A stretch of 64,000 bases of DNA, from NCBI GenBank assembly GCA_900320185.1, contig ONRD01000012.1, positions 1 to 64,000 on the forward strand. Direction: 5' to 3'. Of this stretch, positions 63,872 to 64,000 are shown one piece after another (the first letter of the stretch is position 1; each line of letters opens with the position of its first letter). The DNA comes from an uncultured Bacteroidales bacterium (GTDB taxonomy: Bacteria; Bacteroidota; Bacteroidia; Bacteroidales; UBA932). Below the pieces are notes generated by a model. That model was not told where the DNA came from. It saw nothing but the letters and a program-made list of their open reading frames with translations, and did no database searches. Position numbers and translations under genes: made by a program.

Positions 63872-64000
63872 ATGGATGTGAAGAAGATAAGGGCGATTGC
63901 GCTGTACCTGCCGCAATTCCACCCTACCCCGGAGAACGACAGGTTCTGGGGAGAAGGCTACACGGAATGGGTCAGCGTCGCCGGCGCGAAGCCCCTGTTC
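63872..64000 (+). CDS. WbsX-like glycosyltransferase/GH99-like protein (5' part)
   Basis: The first 43 codons are in the window. The sequence [20 protein letters not shown] followed by [15 protein letters not shown] is the conserved N-terminus of WbsX-type proteins. These are annotated in O-antigen loci and share a fold with GH99 endoglycosidases. There is no signal peptide at the start, so a cytoplasmic role in glycan synthesis is likely. The gene continues past the window end. Confidence 0.8.
   Translation, partial: MDVKKIRAIALYLPQFHPTPENDRFWGEGYTEWVSVAGAKPLF

Overview
The window is a GC-rich chromosomal stretch from a member of the Bacteroidota, most likely the order Bacteroidales. The evidence is the lineage-type promoters (TTG/TTTG, 19-20 nt, then TAnnTTTG), many Sec lipoproteins, a serine palmitoyltransferase, a TPP-riboswitch-controlled TonB receptor, the parA-parB-DUF5683-mltD cluster, and DUF4468-like and DUF4988-like proteins. 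I cannot place it below order from the sequence alone. There is no rRNA, CRISPR array, prophage or recognisable transposase. One tRNA, tRNA-Arg(CCG), is present.

Layout. 1-7.1 kb: pyruvate:ferredoxin oxidoreductase with fabD, tRNA-Arg, a repeat block, and metY divergent from an Lrp regulator. 7.15-8.0 kb: an AT-richer cassette with one DUF4468-like gene, bounded by 22-nt inverted repeats. 8.4-19.2 kb: a one-directional glycan-degradation cluster (GH3, phosphodiesterase, GH78, metallophosphoesterase, GH43, second rhamnosidase-like enzyme) with no SusC/SusD pair and with copies of one repeat family on both sides. 19.8-26.9 kb: an S9 peptidase with a WYL regulator, an orphan lipoprotein, recG and pdxA. 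26.9-31 kb: dTDP-L-rhamnose genes, with rfbC fused in frame to RNase HI. 31-35.5 kb: serine palmitoyltransferase, a candidate small RNA, an Ssb-like protein, repeats, and a nucleoside transporter. 35.6-44.8 kb: tgt, an LptF/G permease, uraA, dut, murF, a GH71/99-like enzyme, obgE and a PAP2 phosphatase. 44.8-54.6 kb: an HPRT-adenylate kinase fusion, a helix-hairpin-helix outer-membrane protein, mltD, DUF5683, parB, parA and priA. 54.6-64 kb: two secreted proteins of unknown function, a TPP-regulated TonB receptor, an ettA gene broken by a Walker A deletion, a metallophosphoesterase lipoprotein, and the start of a WbsX-like gene.

How the parts work together. The glycan cluster has the activities needed to trim rhamnose-, xylose/arabinose- and glucose-containing, possibly phosphorylated, glycans at the cell surface or in the periplasm. 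The dTDP-rhamnose genes make the opposite product, activated rhamnose for the cell's own surface glycans. The tgt-to-obgE and priA-to-mltD blocks are housekeeping.

The least expected items are: a repeat element of about 100 bp with terminal inverted repeats, amplified in exact 100-bp tandem; a second, 47-bp tandem family; the inverted-repeat-bounded cassette; two gene fusions (RfbC-RNase HI and HPRT-Adk); a well-formed promoter-terminator pair with no gene between them; promoters placed 4-6 nt before start codons, implying leaderless mRNAs; and the ettA deletion.
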